The notes under the pieces are model-generated. The model was not told where the DNA came from. It saw only the letters and a program-made list of their open reading frames with translations, and searched no databases. A stretch of DNA of 64,000 nucleotides from RDYJ01 sp034931405 (GTDB taxonomy: Bacteria; Cyanobacteriota; Cyanobacteriia; Cyanobacteriales; Nostocaceae): assembly GCF_034931405.1 (NCBI RefSeq), contig NZ_JAYGHA010000023.1, positions 36,413-100,412 on the forward strand, written 5' to 3'. Shown in pieces: positions 52,093-60,927 of this stretch; positions within the stretch are counted from its first letter, which is position 1; every line of letters begins with the position of its first letter. The position numbers and the translations under genes were made by a program.

Positions 52093-53115
52093 CTAAGTAG
52101 CTACATCTGGGGAAGATGGTTGTGCTTGGGGGTTATATTTGAGCAAAATACCGCGATCGCCGATAATAAAACCTTGATCGGGGCTAAAAAATACAATCTT
52201 GTATAAGTTAGCTGCTACCCCTTCTACCTCACGGTCTTTTTCCCAGGTTTGACCACCGTCAGCACTGCGTAACAAATTACCACTACCACCACCAATCCAG
52301 ATTTCATCCGGTGTGCGATAGGCCAAATCTAGTAAACCCCAGCTAGTAGCCAACTCTGGATATTCTACCTCTAACCACTCATCTGGTTTAGCTGGATCAT
52401 TAAATTGAACTTGACCACCCCGTGCTAACAACCACAACTGGCCTTTGTCAGCAAAACCCATATTTTCTAAACGACGGGAACTATTACGGTTATGGGGTTC
52501 CCAAGCATTTTGTCCTGGTTCCCAAACTGAGTAAAAGCTACCTTTAGCAGAAACCGCAATATACTTACCATCGGGCGATCGCTCTAAGTTACGCACCACA
52601 CCAACGGCCGCTTCTACTTGTGCCTTCCAGTTTTTACCACCATCGGTAGTTTTATAGATTGCTCCCACATCAGTAACCATTTCTGCTGTGTTTTCACCCA
52701 ATGCTGTGATCATAATTGGGCTACCAGGTAGCTTTTCATTCAAGGGCAAACTAGACCAAGATTTACCTTCATCAGTCGTATGTAGCAACAAAGAAGGTTC
52801 TCCAACTATCCAACCTTCTTGACCTGCAAAACTTACAGAGTCAAATCGAGATTTTGGATCTTCAACAGCCAAGTTGAGAGGTTGCCAAGTATTACCACCA
52901 TCATTGGTTTCCAACAGAGTAGCATTACTACCAACTAAATAACCGTGGTTAGGGTTATCAGTAAAAGCAATGTCGAATAGTTTCGCTTCTGTTGGCACAT
53001 TAATTATTTGCCAGGGATTATAGCTGATAGAAGGAACTTTGCTACAACCTATACAGGCTAGGACTACTATGAGCGCAGCAAATATTCCTTGCCACCTTTT
53101 TACAATTGAACGCAT
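52093..53115 (-). CDS. ycf48: photosystem II assembly factor Ycf48
   Basis: A 340-residue Ycf48/HCF136 protein, a seven-bladed beta-propeller assisting D1 insertion and PSII reaction-centre assembly. The N-terminal hydrophobic segment with VVLACIGC is a lipobox, so it is a lumenal lipoprotein. Repeated blade motifs such as LLETNDGGNTWQPL, LLHTTDEGKSWSSL, IYKTTDGGKNWKAQ and LLRSADGGQTWEKD are clear. Placed between rubA and psbEFLJ, an order conserved in cyanobacteria. Confidence 0.97.
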   Translation of the reverse strand: MRSIVKRWQGIFAALIVVLACIGCSKVPSISYNPWQIINVPTEAKLFDIAFTDNPNHGYLVGSNATLLETNDGGNTWQPLNLAVEDPKSRFDSVSFAGQEGWIVGEPSLLLHTTDEGKSWSSLPLNEKLPGSPIMITALGENTAEMVTDVGAIYKTTDGGKNWKAQVEAAVGVVRNLERSPDGKYIAVSAKGSFYSVWEPGQNAWEPHNRNSSRRLENMGFADKGQLWLLARGGQVQFNDPAKPDEWLEVEYPELATSWGLLDLAYRTPDEIWIGGGSGNLLRSADGGQTWEKDREVEGVAANLYKIVFFSPDQGFIIGDRGILLKYNPQAQPSSPDVAT

Positions 53116-53150
53116 CAGTATTTCTTAGTTATTTCTAAATTTGAATTAAG

Positions 53151-53302
53151 GGAACAGGTGACAGGGAACAGGGAACAGGTGACAGGTGACAGGTGACAGT
53201 GGAAGAAAGCAAAAGGCAAAAGGCAAGAGGTAAGAGTTAATTAATTTTCCCCAGTCCCCAGTCCCCAGTCCCCAATCCCCAATCCCCAATCCCCAATCCC
53301 CA
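53151..53302. repeat. heptamer repeat tracts between ycf48 and rubA
   Basis: Three blocks: GGGAACA / GGTGACA units (53151-53200), AAAGGCA-type units (~53209-53232) and CCCAGTC/CCCAATC units (53249-53302). They split an otherwise conserved PSII-assembly gene string. Confidence 0.9.
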
Positions 53303-53310
53303 AAGAGGTC

Positions 53311-53655
53311 TTATTGTAAGCCGTAAAGACTGATAAAAAACAAGAAGCCAAGAGCTAAAGCGCCAAATATTAAGATGTTCTTTTGGGTTGGTGTCAGTTT
53401 ATTTACACCCAAGCCATAACCTAAGTTTTCTTTGAAACCAGATGCTGTACCAGCAGGTCCAATATTGGCAAAAGCTACCTTTTTGGCGGTACAAACTGGA
53501 CAACGCCAATTGATAGGTAACTCTGCAAAAGCCGTCCCTGCTGGGATATCATATTTGCTGTCTCCCAACTCAGGTTCATAAACATAACCGCAGGAGCGAC
53601 ACTCATAGCGGTCTAACTCCTGAGTTTCAAGAGCTTCTTCAGCTTGTTCGCTCAT
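53311..53655 (-). CDS. rubA: membrane-anchored rubredoxin (RubA)
   Basis: A 114-residue protein with an N-terminal rubredoxin domain, YECRSCGYVYEPELG (first Cys pair) and WRCPVCTAKK (second pair), binding one Fe. A C-terminal helix (ILIFGALALGFLFFISLYGL) anchors it in the thylakoid. RubA is required for PSII or PSI assembly in oxygenic phototrophs. It stands upstream of ycf48 and psbEFLJ as is usual. Confidence 0.97.
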   Translation of the reverse strand: MSEQAEEALETQELDRYECRSCGYVYEPELGDSKYDIPAGTAFAELPINWRCPVCTAKKVAFANIGPAGTASGFKENLGYGLGVNKLTPTQKNILIFGALALGFLFFISLYGLQ

Positions 53656-53900
53656 GGCTGGATTCTCCTAGAGAGGAAATCTTAAAGATACGTTACAAAT
53701 TATGACATAATTGTTAGGCTTTTATATCACTAACCAAAAAGGAATCAAATACTCTCAGTATAGAGTGGTGATTTTATGTAAAAAGAAGCTAAAATTTGCC
53801 GCAAAAATAAAATTACCGCCATCTGTGAAGCACCTTCCGCTTTCAACAAACAGATCAAAGGATTTACTATGGATCCCTGCGTTTTGGTTTATGGGAAAGT

Positions 53901-53929
53901 GCGATAGCGAAGCTGACCGAAGGTATCGC
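53901..53929. repeat. palindromic repeat, GCGATA...TATCGC
   Basis: GCGATAGCGAAGCTGACCGA and on to TATCGC forms an imperfect hairpin of a type common in Nostocales genomes. It lies directly before the HIP1 array. Confidence 0.5.
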
Positions 53930-53950
53930 CTTTTTCAGAAATGAGAGAGT

Positions 53951-54166
53951 GCGATCGCTTTTCTTTAGTTGTGGAAGAGCGATCGCCTTTCTTTAGTTGT
54001 GGATAGTGCGATCGCTTTTTTGGGAATGGGGGGAAGTGCGATCGCCTTTTTTGAGAATGGGAGGATGTGCGATCGCTTTTTTGAGAATGTGAGGAGGTGC
54101 GATCGCCTTTTTGGGAATGGGAGGAGATGAGATCGCTTGTAGTGGGGGTTTGGGAAGTGCGATCGC
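53951..54166. repeat. eight-unit tandem array with HIP1 octamers, ~30-bp period
   Basis: GCGATCGC occurs at 53951, 53979, 54008, 54038, 54069, 54099 and 54159, with a degenerate unit (GAGATCGC) at 54129. Spacings are 28-31 bases. Between octamers the sequence is T-rich then G-rich (for example CTTTTTTGAGAATGGGAGGA), and similar from unit to unit, so this is a true tandem repeat rather than chance clustering. Confidence 0.88.
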
Positions 54167-54183
54167 TAACTACTTCAAAACAT

Positions 54184-54633
54184 TTAACTCCAGAAAATGT
54201 TGTTTAATAATGTGTCAATATCACGATCAAACTGCCATAAATCAGGAAACTCATACTGTGGATAATCTTCTCGGACTTCCTTAAGTACATCTTGCCAAAT
54301 TTCGTCAAAAATTTCCGGCAAATAATTTTTAAGACTAGGTGATTTTGCTAAACGTCGTTTAATTTGCTTGCGTTGTTCTCTAATAGTTTTTTCCCAACCA
54401 TTATAATCATTTGTTAAGGAAAAATATAACCGCTTCAAAATATGTGATAATAATACATCCAAACGACTTTCCAATTCATCTCGATAAGATCGCCCCAAAT
54501 CCTCAATCTCCTCTATTAAATTCTCAATATCCACATTGTCAAAGTCCCTAGCTTTTAATTTAGCTATAGTCTCTTGAGTCCAATGTAAATAATCAGATTC
54601 ATATAAGGATTTTTTGGCAATTACTTGAGTCAT
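54184..54633 (-). CDS. DUF29 domain-containing protein
   Basis: A 149-residue protein matching DUF29: ESDYLHWTQETIAKLKARDF, DNVDIENLIEEIEDLGRSYR, LLSHILKRLYF and WEKTIREQRKQIKRRL. DUF29 is highly multiplied in cyanobacteria and its function is unknown. It is flanked by the HIP1 array and a gene fragment. Confidence 0.88.
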   Translation of the reverse strand: MTQVIAKKSLYESDYLHWTQETIAKLKARDFDNVDIENLIEEIEDLGRSYRDELESRLDVLLSHILKRLYFSLTNDYNGWEKTIREQRKQIKRRLAKSPSLKNYLPEIFDEIWQDVLKEVREDYPQYEFPDLWQFDRDIDTLLNNIFWS

Positions 54634-54702
54634 TGATTTGTAACTCCTTCAATAAATCCAATATTATATTAACATCAGAAATGTTGAAATATTAGGTATT
54701 TC

Positions 54703-54872
54703 TTGGAAATGTGCCAACCAAGCGTAGTAGAAGACACAATTCCCTACAGAACCAAGGGAGCAGCCGCAGTTTTCATTGCTGAATCAGGAATTAATGCTAC
54801 TGGTATCGTCGCTATGGGCTATTTGGATATTAACGTAGTGGATAGCGGTAGTCCTGTTCTAGAGGCAGAAAA
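54703..54872 (+). pseudogene. unidentified protein-coding fragment beside kdpD
   Basis: In frame from a TTG at 54703 the sequence reads CQPSVVEDTIPYRTKGAAAV, FIAESGINATGIVAMGYLDI, NVVDSGSPVLEAEN, which has the composition of a real folded protein. The frame then runs on antisense into kdpD. A stop lies just upstream and no good start exists, so it looks like a truncated piece of a lost gene. I do not recognise the family. Confidence 0.4.
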
Positions 54873-55994
54873 TTATTTTTCGGTAGCAATAATATGTAAA
54901 TCTATTTTTTTATCTCTAATTAAATCCATTAATCGCTGCGTAAAAGAGCCTTTAATAAATCTTTTCCAGCGAGGTTGCTGACTCTCACCAATCACTATTT
55001 GAGTGATGTGATGAGTAGCAGCAACCTGAGCAATTGTTTGAGCGACATTGCTACTTTTGACGTGCAGAAATTCACCATCAAATTCTCTACAAAGTTTCTC
55101 ACAAGTATCAATATGTAAACTTTCTTGTTTAGTGAGAAACCTTTCCGGATCAGCAATAAAGACCGTATAAAGCGGAGCATTCATATAACTGGCAAGCCGC
55201 GCCCCACGGCGTAACAATTGTATAGAATTTGGATAAGTAGATATACATATTAAAACTCGTTCATGGATATTACAACTTTGTCCAATAGCAGTCGAAGTAT
55301 TTCCTTCTTCCTCAACAGTATCAGCTACTTCTCTTAATGCTAATTCTCGCAAAGCAATCAAATTACGCCGCTGAAAAAAGTTTTGTAAAGATTGCTCAAT
55401 TTTATCAGCAGCATAGATTTTACCTTCACGCAAACGCTCTTCTAAAGTTTCTGGTGTCACATCAATAACAACTACCTCATCGGCTTCATCTAGCAGACGA
55501 TCTGGAATACGTTCTCGCACCACAACACCCGTAATTCTCGCTACTACATCATTTAAACTTTCCAAATGTTGAATATTGACAGTGGAGTAAACATCTATGC
55601 CGGCTGCTAAAATTAATTCAACATCTTGATAGCGTTTTTCTCTAATTGAACCAGGTACATTTGTATGAGCTAATTCATCAACTAAAACCAGTTGAGGAGA
55701 ACGGGCTAAAATTGCCTCGCTATCCATTTCTTCCAGGTTAATACTTTTATGAATTATGATTTTTTTAGGAATTACTTCTAATCCTAGAGCTTTTTGTGCT
55801 GTTTCTTTGCGTCCATGAGTTTCTAAAAAGCCAATGACAACATCAATCCCATCTTGTTTAAATTGATGTGCTTCCTCCAACATTTTATAAGTTTTCCCCA
55901 CACCAGGAGCCATACCAATGAATATTTTATGCTTTCCCCGTCGCGCAGGGCGGATATAAGAACTATCAGGGTTCACGTCCATACAATTTTGCAT
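54873..55994 (-). CDS. kdpD: short KdpD (sensor domain plus USP domain, no histidine kinase)
   Basis: A 373-residue protein equal to the N-terminal half of KdpD. It has Walker-type FIGMAPGVGKTYKMLEEAHQ, LVLVDELAHTNVPGSIREKR YQDVELIL, and DVYSTVNIQHLESLNDVV, then a universal-stress-type domain (~245-373; RVLICISTYPNSIQLLRRGA). The membrane and histidine kinase parts of E. coli KdpD are missing. Such short KdpD proteins are known in Anabaena. It is divergent from kdpABC across about 900 bases, and no KdpE is nearby. Confidence 0.92.
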   Translation of the reverse strand: MQNCMDVNPDSSYIRPARRGKHKIFIGMAPGVGKTYKMLEEAHQFKQDGIDVVIGFLETHGRKETAQKALGLEVIPKKIIIHKSINLEEMDSEAILARSPQLVLVDELAHTNVPGSIREKRYQDVELILAAGIDVYSTVNIQHLESLNDVVARITGVVVRERIPDRLLDEADEVVVIDVTPETLEERLREGKIYAADKIEQSLQNFFQRRNLIALRELALREVADTVEEEGNTSTAIGQSCNIHERVLICISTYPNSIQLLRRGARLASYMNAPLYTVFIADPERFLTKQESLHIDTCEKLCREFDGEFLHVKSSNVAQTIAQVAATHHITQIVIGESQQPRWKRFIKGSFTQRLMDLIRDKKIDLHIIATEK

Positions 55995-56093
55995 AAATTA
56001 GGAGTTAATGATTGTTAAACTGCTGTTACTGTGGCTTTACAAAAACAGTTAATTAGTCATCATGTAAAAATTTAGCAGTCAGGACTCAGAATA

Positions 56094-56217
56094 AGGGACT
56101 TCCAAGAAATAAATTACCTAAATAAACGAACCACAGAGGCACAGAGGACACAGAGAAATGAGAGTTTGAGAGATTTTTTCGTTAGGTAGTTGAGTATTTT
56201 TTTATTTGGAAGTCCCT
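56094..56217. mobile_element. MITE-like element with AGGGACTTCCAA termini
   Basis: AGGGACTTCCAA (56094-56105) and its exact complement (56206-56217) bound a 124-bp segment. Inside is a CACAGAGGCACAGAGGACAC repeat (56132 on), similar to 13552-13582, and a second inner inverted pair (TTCGTTAGGTA). It contains no gene. Confidence 0.6.
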
Positions 56218-56522
56218 AATTGTAAAATCCAAACTTTAAAATCAAAAGTCGTATAATCAAGCATAAGTGTATTGTTATTCAAAATCCCTGTGTACGAATA
56301 GATTTAATCTCCCAATATACCCTTTGACAAATTATCATTTTTACCAAAACTCGAAAATATAGAATATAATCATTTGCTAACATCAGCTATGCTTGGCTTC
56401 AGATATATCAAAAGGTGTAATCATATACTACACAACAGTAGGAGTGTAATAAAATTATCATGGTTTTTTATATTTTTGCACGTATAAATTTTGTGAATCT
56501 ATTAGACCTCACCGAAAATAAA

Positions 56523-56552
56523 TGTAGAAACGTTCTATAGAACGTCTCTACA
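56523..56552. repeat. 30-bp near-perfect palindrome
   Basis: TGTAGAAACGTTCTATAGAA and on to TCTACA: 15-base arms with one mismatch and no loop. As DNA it could bind a dimeric regulator; as RNA it would form a hairpin. It lies about 350 bases before kdpA. Confidence 0.6.
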
Positions 56553-56903
56553 AGGGTTTCAAACCACGCACATTTAATTATCACTATATGTCTATTGTAT
56601 AAAAAGATAATGCTAATACCATTTTTTTTATGTGAAACTGCACAAAATAATGAAATCGATTAATTCATCTGTGTTTATCTGCGGTCAGTTCTGCCTAAAA
56701 TCTTATTCTATACAGCCTCATTTTAATTTGGTATAACTAACAAAATAAATGAGCAAGCGTAAAATTGAGAAATTCTTACAGCAGTTTTCATGTATTTAGA
56801 CCACAATCAGAGTTAATGTATTTATTTGTTCATTAACAGTAAGTTAGGTATTATTTTTCAAAATTGACTGGCTATAACTTCAGTATAATCGAGTAAAAAT
56901 TAT

Positions 56904-58589
56904 ATGGGACAAGGTTTTTTACAAATTGCGTTAACGCTATGTATTGTCATAGCTATTACTCCCAGATTAGGAAAATACATAGCCCGGGTTTTTTTGGGAG
57001 AAAGCACAATGCTTGATGCCATCATCAACCCCATAGAGAAAATTATCTATATAGTGGGGGGTGTCGGTAAAAAAGAGGAAATGACAGCTTGGCAGTATAT
57101 TCGGGCAGTAATATACAGTAACCTGATTATGGGGATTTCTGTGTATGCACTCATTTCCTTTCAGAGACTTCTACCTTGGAACCCCAATGACTTAGGAATG
57201 CCTACATGGGATTTAGTGCTACATACTACTATTTCTTTTATAGCTAACACTGACCAACAACACTATATAGGGGAAACAACCCTAAGCTATTTCAGCCAAA
57301 CAGCAGCTTTAGGTTTTTTAATGTTCACCTCAGCTGCAACTGGTTTAGCCGTAGGAATTGCATTTATTAGGGGTTTAACAGGTAGAAAACTAGGTAATTT
57401 TTATATTGATATTACCCGTGCTATCACGAGGATATTATTACCACTGGCCATTATCGGTGCGATCGCACTCATTGCTTTAGGTGTACCAGAAACACTAAAA
57501 GAAACTTTAGTGGTTCAAACCTTAGAAGGAGGAACTCAGTATATACCTAGAGGACCAGTTGCTTCCTTTGAAATTATTAAAATGTTAGGTGAAAACGGTG
57601 GTGGCTTTTTTGGTGCTAACTCTGCCCATCCCTTTGAAAATCCTAATGGCGCTACTAATTTACTAGAAATTATTGCCATGATCGCTATTCCCTCATCTTT
57701 AATTTACACCTACGGCGTATTTGCCAACAATCTTAAACAAACCTGGTTATTGTTTTGGATGGTATTTATAATTTTTGCCATTCTCATCTGGGTGACAGCA
57801 GTTGGTGAACTACAAGGAAATCCCCTCATTAACCAAGCATTAAACACAGAATTACCAAATTTAGAAGGTAAAGAAGTAAGGTTTGGCTGGGCAGAAACAG
57901 CGTTATGGGCAATCACAACTACTGCAACTATGTGCGGTGCAGTTAATGGAATGAATGATTCCTTCATGCCCCAAGGCATATTTTCCACTTTATTCAACTT
58001 ATTCGTGCAAATTGTTTGGGGAGGACAGGGAATAGGAACAGCTTACCTATTCATTTATCTCATCCTCACCGTGTTCATAACTGGGTTAATGGTAGGACGC
58101 ACCCCCGAAATTTTCGGGCGGAAAATTGAACAAAAGGAAATATTTCTGGCCAGCATCATCCTGATGATTCACCCGATTATGATTTTGATTCCTAGTGCGA
58201 TCGCTCTAGCTTATCCCATCTCCCTATCAGGAATTAGTAACCCCGGCTTTCATGGTATTTCCCAAGTAGTTTATGAATATGCCTCAGCCGCAGCAAATAA
58301 TGGTTCTGGCTTAGAAGGCTTGAAAGACAATACTTTATGGTGGAACTTAAGCGCCAGTTTCAGCATTTTAGTAGGGCGTTATATTCCCATTATCGCTATC
58401 CTCCTTTTGGCTGATAGTATGTCCCGCAAACCTAAAATCCCCGAAACTCGTGGTACTCTCAAAACCGATTCTTTACTATTTACCACCGTCACCGCTGGTG
58501 TAACCATAATTTTAGCAGTCCTCACCTTCTTCCCAGTTTTAGCTTTAGGCCCCATCGCTGAAGGTTTTAAACTAGCCTCTGGAAGTTAA
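56904..58589 (+). CDS. kdpA: potassium-transporting ATPase subunit A
   Basis: A 561-residue channel-like subunit of the KdpFABC high-affinity K+ pump, with about ten membrane helices. Selectivity-filter-type segments include TTISFIANTDQQHYIGE, GENGGGFFGANSAHPFENP, ATMCGAVNGMNDSF and AAANNGSGLEGL. Length is normal. It heads kdpA-kdpB-kdpC; kdpB starts 230 bases later after repeats and an assembly gap. A kdpF was not recognised upstream. Confidence 0.97.
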   Translation: MGQGFLQIALTLCIVIAITPRLGKYIARVFLGESTMLDAIINPIEKIIYIVGGVGKKEEMTAWQYIRAVIYSNLIMGISVYALISFQRLLPWNPNDLGMPTWDLVLHTTISFIANTDQQHYIGETTLSYFSQTAALGFLMFTSAATGLAVGIAFIRGLTGRKLGNFYIDITRAITRILLPLAIIGAIALIALGVPETLKETLVVQTLEGGTQYIPRGPVASFEIIKMLGENGGGFFGANSAHPFENPNGATNLLEIIAMIAIPSSLIYTYGVFANNLKQTWLLFWMVFIIFAILIWVTAVGELQGNPLINQALNTELPNLEGKEVRFGWAETALWAITTTATMCGAVNGMNDSFMPQGIFSTLFNLFVQIVWGGQGIGTAYLFIYLILTVFITGLMVGRTPEIFGRKIEQKEIFLASIILMIHPIMILIPSAIALAYPISLSGISNPGFHGISQVVYEYASAAANNGSGLEGLKDNTLWWNLSASFSILVGRYIPIIAILLLADSMSRKPKIPETRGTLKTDSLLFTTVTAGVTIILAVLTFFPVLALGPIAEGFKLASGS

Positions 58590-58712
58590 GAAACTGGAAA
58601 CTGGGGACTGGAAACTGGGGACTGGGGACTGGGGACTGGTGATTGGTGACTGGTGATTGGTGACTGGTGACTAGGAAAAATTTCTTTACCTAATCCCTAA
58701 TCTCCTAATCCC
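58590..58712. repeat. heptamer repeat tracts between kdpA and kdpB
   Basis: GAAACTG/GGGGACT units, then GGTGATT/GGTGACT units to about 58672, then CCTAATC units (58687-58712) running into the N gap. Confidence 0.9.
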
Positions 58713-58807
58713 NNNNNNNNNNNNNNNNNNNNNNNNNNNNNNNNNNNNNNNNNNNNNNNNNNNNNNNNNNNNNNNNNNNNNNNNNNNNNNNNNNNNNNNN
58801 NNNNNNN
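58713..58807. other. assembly gap (95 N)
   Basis: A run of N within a heptamer repeat between kdpA and kdpB. CAATCCCTAATT on the right side shows that the repeat continues across the gap. Confidence 0.99.
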
Positions 58808-58819
58808 CAATCCCTAATT

Positions 58820-60925
58820 ATGAATTTTGCTGCAACTACTCCCAGACCTAAATCCTCCCGGCCGCGTCCAGGCGATCGCCGTCTCAAACGCAAAAAATCA
58901 CGAGTCAGCACCAAAGGACTCTACACCAGAGCAATTAGGGATACCTTTATTAAACTAAATCCCCAAAATGCCATTAAAAATCCCATCATGTTTTTAGTCT
59001 GGTTAGGAACAATCATCACCCTAGCCGCCACAATTTATCCCCCCATATTTGGACCAGTTACTCAGAAAAATCCCCAACTGTTCAACAGTTTATTAACAGT
59101 GACTTTATTTTCCACTGTTCTATTTGCCAATTTCGCCGAAGCATTAGCACAAGGAAGAGGTAAAGCCCAAGCCGATGCTTTACGGTCTACCAGATCAGAA
59201 ACCATCGCCAAAAAAATTGTCGTCGATGGCACAATCACAGAAATCCCTTCTCCCAACCTCAAAAAAGGTGATACCGTCTACGTAGTCGCAGGTGACATCA
59301 TCCCCGCAGATGGGGAAGTGATTTTAGGTGTTGCTTCCGTCGATGAATCAGCCATCACCGGTGAATCAGCCCCAGTATTGAAAGAATCGGGTTCAGACGT
59401 TGCCAGTTCTGTTACTGGTGGTACGCGCATCATCTCCGATGAATTAATCATCCGCATCACCGCTGATCCCGGTAAAGGATTTATTGACCGGATGATTGAC
59501 TTAGTAGAAGGTGCAGAACGCACAAAAACACCTAATGAAATTGCCTTAACAATTTTGCTGTCAGTGTTTACCCTCATCTTTTTGTTTGTGGTCGCAACCC
59601 TGCCCGCCTTTGCTTATTATGTCAACAGTCCCGTCAGCGTCACCGTATTAATTGCCCTGTTGGTAGCACTCATCCCCACCACCATTGGCAGCTTACTCAG
59701 TGCTATTGGCATCGCAGGTATGGATAGAGTCGCCCAATTTAACATCATTGCCACCTCTGGAAGGGCAGTGGAAGCCTGTGGAGATATAAATACTCTAGTT
59801 TTAGATAAAACAGGTACAATCACCCTTGGCAACCGTTTAGCAGAAGCCTTTATCCCCATCAACGGTCACTCAATGGTCGAAATTGCTAACATTGCGTTGG
59901 CAGCTAGTATATTTGACGATACTCCAGAAGGTCGCTCCATTGTCCGACTCGCAGAAAAATTTGGCGCAAAATTTGATATAGACCGCAAACAAGCCCAAGG
60001 AGTAGAATTTTCCGCCAAAACCCGCATGAGTGGTACTAACTTACCTGGTGGTCATGAGGCACGAAAAGGTGCAGTGGTAGCAATTAAAGGGTTTGTCCGT
60101 TCCCACAATGGCAGAGAGACCCCAGAACTAGATACTGCTTATGAGGAAGTTTCCCACCAAGGAGGTACGCCCTTAGCCGTTTGCCTCGATAATGAAATTT
60201 ACGGTGTTATTTATCTTAAAGATATTGTTAAACCCGGTATCCGTGAACGTTTTGAACAACTGCGGCGCATGGGAGTACGTACCATCATGTTAACAGGAGA
60301 CAACCGTATTACCGCTTCTGTGATTGCCAAAGAAGCAGGAGTAGATGAATTTATCGCCGAAGCTACACCAGAAGATAAAATCAGCGTCATCCAACGGGAA
60401 CAGGCAGAAGGTAGACTGGTGGCAATGACAGGAGATGGAACTAATGATGCTCCTGCTTTGGCTCAGGCTAATGTTGGTGTAGCCATGAATACGGGGACTC
60501 AAGCCGCTAAGGAAGCAGCTAATATGGTTGATTTAGACTCTGACCCCACAAAACTTATTGATATCGTTAGTATTGGTAAACAATTGTTGATTACTCGTGG
60601 GGCATTAACAACCTTTTCTATTGCCAATGATATTGCTAAATATTTTGCGATTATTCCCGTAATTTTTGCCGCTGCTAATTTACAAAGTTTGAATATTATG
60701 AAGTTAACCAGTGTTAATTCGGCAGTATTGTCGGCACTGATTTACAATGCTTTGATTATTCCAGCTTTGATTCCTTTAGCATTAAAGGGTGTAAAATTTA
60801 GACCTTTGACTGCTAATCAACTTCTGCAACGCAACATTTTTATTTATGGTTTGGGTGGTGTAATTGCTCCATTTATTGCCATTAAATTAATAGATATGCT
60901 AATTACAGTTGCTGGTTTAGCTTAA
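58820..60925 (+). CDS. kdpB: potassium-transporting ATPase ATP-binding subunit B
   Basis: A 701-residue P-type ATPase. Key motifs: VDESAITGESAPVL, the phosphorylation site LVLDKTGTITLGNR, RTIMLTGDNRITA, and MTGDGTNDAPALAQANVGVA. The N-terminus is unusually basic (RPKSSRPRPGDRRLKRKKSR) ahead of the first helix. It hydrolyses ATP to drive K+ uptake through KdpA. The ATG at 58820 lies only 12 bases right of the assembly gap. Confidence 0.97.
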   Translation: MNFAATTPRPKSSRPRPGDRRLKRKKSRVSTKGLYTRAIRDTFIKLNPQNAIKNPIMFLVWLGTIITLAATIYPPIFGPVTQKNPQLFNSLLTVTLFSTVLFANFAEALAQGRGKAQADALRSTRSETIAKKIVVDGTITEIPSPNLKKGDTVYVVAGDIIPADGEVILGVASVDESAITGESAPVLKESGSDVASSVTGGTRIISDELIIRITADPGKGFIDRMIDLVEGAERTKTPNEIALTILLSVFTLIFLFVVATLPAFAYYVNSPVSVTVLIALLVALIPTTIGSLLSAIGIAGMDRVAQFNIIATSGRAVEACGDINTLVLDKTGTITLGNRLAEAFIPINGHSMVEIANIALAASIFDDTPEGRSIVRLAEKFGAKFDIDRKQAQGVEFSAKTRMSGTNLPGGHEARKGAVVAIKGFVRSHNGRETPELDTAYEEVSHQGGTPLAVCLDNEIYGVIYLKDIVKPGIRERFEQLRRMGVRTIMLTGDNRITASVIAKEAGVDEFIAEATPEDKISVIQREQAEGRLVAMTGDGTNDAPALAQANVGVAMNTGTQAAKEAANMVDLDSDPTKLIDIVSIGKQLLITRGALTTFSIANDIAKYFAIIPVIFAAANLQSLNIMKLTSVNSAVLSALIYNALIIPALIPLALKGVKFRPLTANQLLQRNIFIYGLGGVIAPFIAIKLIDMLITVAGLA

Positions 60926-60927
60926 TC

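Larger units (their letters stand above)
53656..54183. other. intergenic region dominated by HIP1 repeats
   Basis: 528 bases without a credible gene. The left part is plain and presumably holds the rubA promoter; from 53901 on it is a palindrome followed by the tandem HIP1 array. Confidence 0.6.
55995..56903. other. long kdpD-kdpA intergenic region
   Basis: 909 bases with no credible gene. It contains a MITE-like inverted-repeat element (56094-56217), a palindrome (56523-56552) and AT-rich sequence before kdpA, where the potassium-responsive promoter presumably lies. I could not identify a riboswitch. Confidence 0.6.

Noticed and set aside
53711..53944. Open frame of 77 codons on the plus strand before the HIP1 array
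   Set aside because: Poor composition, no ribosome-binding site, and it ends inside a palindromic repeat; no resemblance to a known protein.
53951..54166. Possible CRISPR array with ~30-base units
   Set aside because: The conserved part is the HIP1 octamer and the rest is degenerate but similar, so there are no unique spacers; no cas genes nearby.
56220..56903. Riboswitch for potassium or c-di-AMP upstream of kdpA
   Set aside because: I looked for conserved ydaO-type GC-rich elements and saw none; the region is AT-rich with only the palindrome.
58705..58914. Minus-strand open frame opposite the kdpB start
   Set aside because: Passes through the N gap and is antisense to the basic N-terminus of KdpB.
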